Assembly (NCBI GenBank): GCA_034696485.1
Contig: JAQIWT010000385.1
Location: 1-21,630 of the forward strand
Origin: Isohypsibius dastychi
Taxonomy: Eukaryota > Tardigrada > Eutardigrada > Parachela > Isohypsibiidae
Direction: 5' to 3'
DNA length: 21,630 bases
Shown: positions 19,279 through 21,630 of the stretch, piece by piece
Position numbering within the stretch: position 1 is the first letter of the stretch
How the letters are laid out: each line of letters begins with the position of its first letter
Translations under genes and position numbers: made by a program
The notes under the pieces: model-generated
The model's database searches: none
What the model saw: only the letters and a program-made list of their open reading frames with translations
Told to the model about the DNA's origin: nothing

Positions 19279-21630
19279 CACTGATGAGCCAGCGTCCAAT
19301 GGTCTGCAAGATGCACTTGATTAAGGCGACTCCACGATTCGCCCACTTTTTGGGGGAAAGGGTATTAAAACAATAAAATCAAAAGGCACTTTCTACGCCC
19401 ATTTGCGGCGAGATTTTGTTCGGCAGAATTCTATTCGGAAAACTGACGAGATATGAACTTGCCCCGGAGGCCACGATATGGTAGATCAGTAAATTTCAGA
19501 AAAAAACGGTCGTCTGATTCTAGATTGTGCAGACTTGGAATAAAATTGTGGAGGATGGGGTTTTGAGTGAGAATTGGGATTAAGTGCGATTTGAGGGATG
19601 TTGATGATAAGAGGGATGAAAGCTCAAGCTCTGTGTATTCAATTCAGTGTGTACCGCCCTTTGATAAACATCACACCATTTTCAATCGTTGATCATCTTG
19701 TGATTCCAAGTCAATCGACGTATTTCTCGATAGGCAGCTCTTGATGGAGAGATGGGGATCGGAGGCTGGAATTGCATGTGGGTGCTGGGGATGAGAGTGG
19801 AAAGTGAGGAGCCACTCAGAAGCACCACTTGTTCTCTATGAGCACTGGAGGATTTTCTGAGCCTTTCGTCAAAGGCTCCTCATACTTGACGTTTTTCCGG
19901 CCCTTTTTCCTCCGTTAATTCCACCACTTGTCCATTCTCACACGTTCAAGTGAAAATTGTTTTTATTGCACTTGAATTTCATCCCGGTTTTGCGAGAGTA
20001 TAAGGCCGAGCACTTGGGGATCTAAAGGTCATTTGAATGGTTCATCAAATCGCACTTGCATCACGCGGTGTTGATCGCCAAAATTCACGATTTAGAAAAT
20101 CGGATCAATGTGGAATACGTTTTCTATTGAGACAAAAAATATCTTAAAAAGTATCAACTGGCGAATTTCAACCAAAAACGTTTTTGAATTTTCTTAATAG
20201 TTTTTATTATTTCTCATCTGTTTTCGTCTTTTTCGTACTACGATGCATTTTTTAAAAATTCTTACAACGTGAGTTCTCAGCGCGGGAATTGTAATGTGAG
20301 ATTTTGTTTCCTATTTAAAATTCAGTTCTTCTGTGTGAACTGCATAATCATCTGAACGAACAGACTAGCCACAATGATTTCCACAAATGCTGTCACACAG
20401 AATCGACTATCCAAACATGTTTCCACCTCCAACAGCACAAGCAATGATAAATGACAAATTGATGAAATACGCTGCAAATTTTATCGGCAGACAAACGACA
20501 ATGCAGAAGCATGCAACACGGATCTCCCACCGTCCGGGCTAGGCGCAACGAGTCTGTATTCACAGTGCTGAATTTTGACAAGTCGATTCAGTAAGAGAAG
20601 CCACCCGGCCGGTTACATTATTCTCTTATTGACTATTCTCGCCTTCGTACAACCAACAGATTACCTCGCCTGCACAGTATTATCTGATTTGATCAATACA
20701 AAATATGACGGAGAATATTTAGGGAACATCATAGAAATTTCGCAGGTTGATGTGTGAATTTGGCGTGATCGATCGAGAGATCGAATAAAATGGGCAAACG
20801 GACTGATATTCACTGGGAAACTATGCAAATTCAGATTCATACAAATTACTCATACCATTTACTAGGATGAACACAGATATCAAATCAGGTGTAATTCATG
20901 TGTTTTCTTATACTTTCCACGCATCGAATTTCGAGATGAATTGAGATGTATGTTATTGTAGTTCAGAGTTTTTGTTAGGCCGATTATTTTGTGCAAAAAA
21001 TCGAGAGCTATGTTTCAATGTTTTTAAAAAAAGTTGGTAGACGATGTTGAAAGTTTTCTGATTTTTTGAATAAATTTAGAAGAGTGATATTTAGCTGTCG
21101 TGGAAAAAGAAAGGAAGATGGGCTTATTTTCCAAGTGGCGTCGCACCACTCGACGAATAATTGCTCCCGTTTCCAAGTTTGCTTGCTCAAGTCAACAAAA
21201 TATCCAGCTTAACTTTCACCAGTTTTAACAAATTTAATTATTAACAATTGACCGAGACCTGCCGGCAGACGCACCCATCCAGACTCAATCAATCAGAAAA
21301 ATATCATATAGCACAATTTGCCACCAACCACTTACCTCCAGCGCAAATAAAAGGCCAACGATGGCGGTAGATGGGGCATTTCGCTTTTCATAGCCGTTCA
21401 AAAAATATTCGAATTTAATAAAATAAATAAATATCGTGACAAAATCTGACGAGTAAGGAGATTGAAGAAGCGTAAAGTTCAGATTTGGTCAAAATGTGAT
21501 GCGAGTACGAAATGAAGTGTAATAAATATGCCGATGGCCAAACCACCTTGCCTATTATTGCAATTTGATTCCTTGATTCATCGATTCTTCCATACATGAA
21601 CACGTCTCCCTGATATGTTACCCCATTACC
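19279..21630. other. Upstream region of the vnd/NK2.2 gene
   Basis: About 2.35 kb with no accepted gene. Candidate minus-strand initiator TCAGTT lies at 19441-19446, about 163 bp before the ATG. The NK2-site cluster lies at 19826-20058. A plus-strand frame at 20575-20757 has a hydrophobic stretch and an AATAAA 25 nt after its stop, but no ATG. Several AATAAA copies near 21416-21431 are simple AT-rich sequence. No RNA gene or transposon was recognised. Confidence 0.5.
19826..20058. promoter_or_regulatory. Cluster of NK2-type CACTTG/CAAGTG sites, candidate autoregulatory enhancer of vnd
   Basis: Six copies of the CAAGTG core (either strand) lie at 19826-19831, 19925-19930, 19947-19952, 19969-19974, 20011-20016 and 20053-20058. 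A seventh is at 19314-19319 just before the first coding exon. About 0.1 would be expected in 233 bp with equal base frequencies. NK2 proteins bind sites with an AAGTG core (TYAAGTGG type). The 19947 and 19969 copies read TCAAGTG, and the 19826 and 19925 copies read CAAGTGG. The hexamer is also an E-box (CANNTG), so a bHLH or Snail-type factor is an alternative. Confidence 0.5.

Noticed and set aside
20575-20757. Secreted-looking small frame with hydrophobic stretch and nearby AATAAA
   Set aside because: No ATG in frame and no convincing upstream exon or acceptor.

Overview
The window is eukaryotic nuclear DNA. It carries split genes with GT-AG introns, mostly 49-76 bp long, metazoan-only gene families (melted/VEPH1, an NK2 homeobox gene) and AATAAA-type polyadenylation signals. 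Compact genes, very short introns, a MATH-BTB gene and a divergent MED8 suggest a small-genome invertebrate. I favour an ecdysozoan (crustacean, springtail, mite or tardigrade), but the sequence alone does not fix the taxon.

Layout, left to right. (1) 1-2542, minus strand: nine exons of a melted/VEPH1 orthologue, running off the left edge before its PH domain. (2) 2543-3157: divergent intergenic region holding a G-rich MITE-like element with 10-bp inverted termini (2821-3098). (3) 3158-4315, plus: two-exon MATH-BTB protein of the SPOP/roadkill type. (4) 4316-5370: convergent intergenic region with no convincing gene. (5) 5371-6345, minus: five-exon Mediator subunit MED8. (6) 6488-6757, plus: possible 89-residue small protein followed by AATAAA. 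(7) 7013-8315, plus: eight-exon mitochondrial CLPP with an intact Ser-His-Asp triad. (8) 8780-12095, plus: nine-exon BTB-BACK protein of about 906 residues that I cannot assign to a named family. (9) 12096-16978: gene-poor, AT-rich stretch. (10) 17116-19278, minus: NK2.2/ventral nervous system defective (vnd) homeobox gene with TN motif, homeodomain and NK2-specific domain. (11) 19279-21630: its upstream region, with six CACTTG/CAAGTG sites in 233 bp.

The genes are not an operon and do not form one pathway. The left 12 kb is densely packed housekeeping and regulatory genes (PI3K/FOXO signalling modulator, ubiquitin-ligase adaptors, Mediator, mitochondrial protease). The right 9.5 kb is a developmental regulator in a large non-coding domain, the usual setting for a transcription-factor gene with distributed enhancers. 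Exon models were built by hand from open frames, splice signals, phase compatibility and remembered family conservation. No alignment or transcript evidence was available. I found no clear undescribed system. The best leads are the NK2-site cluster upstream of vnd, the unassigned BTB-BACK protein, and the stop-free 3n introns of MED8, one of which would encode a membrane-spanning segment if retained.
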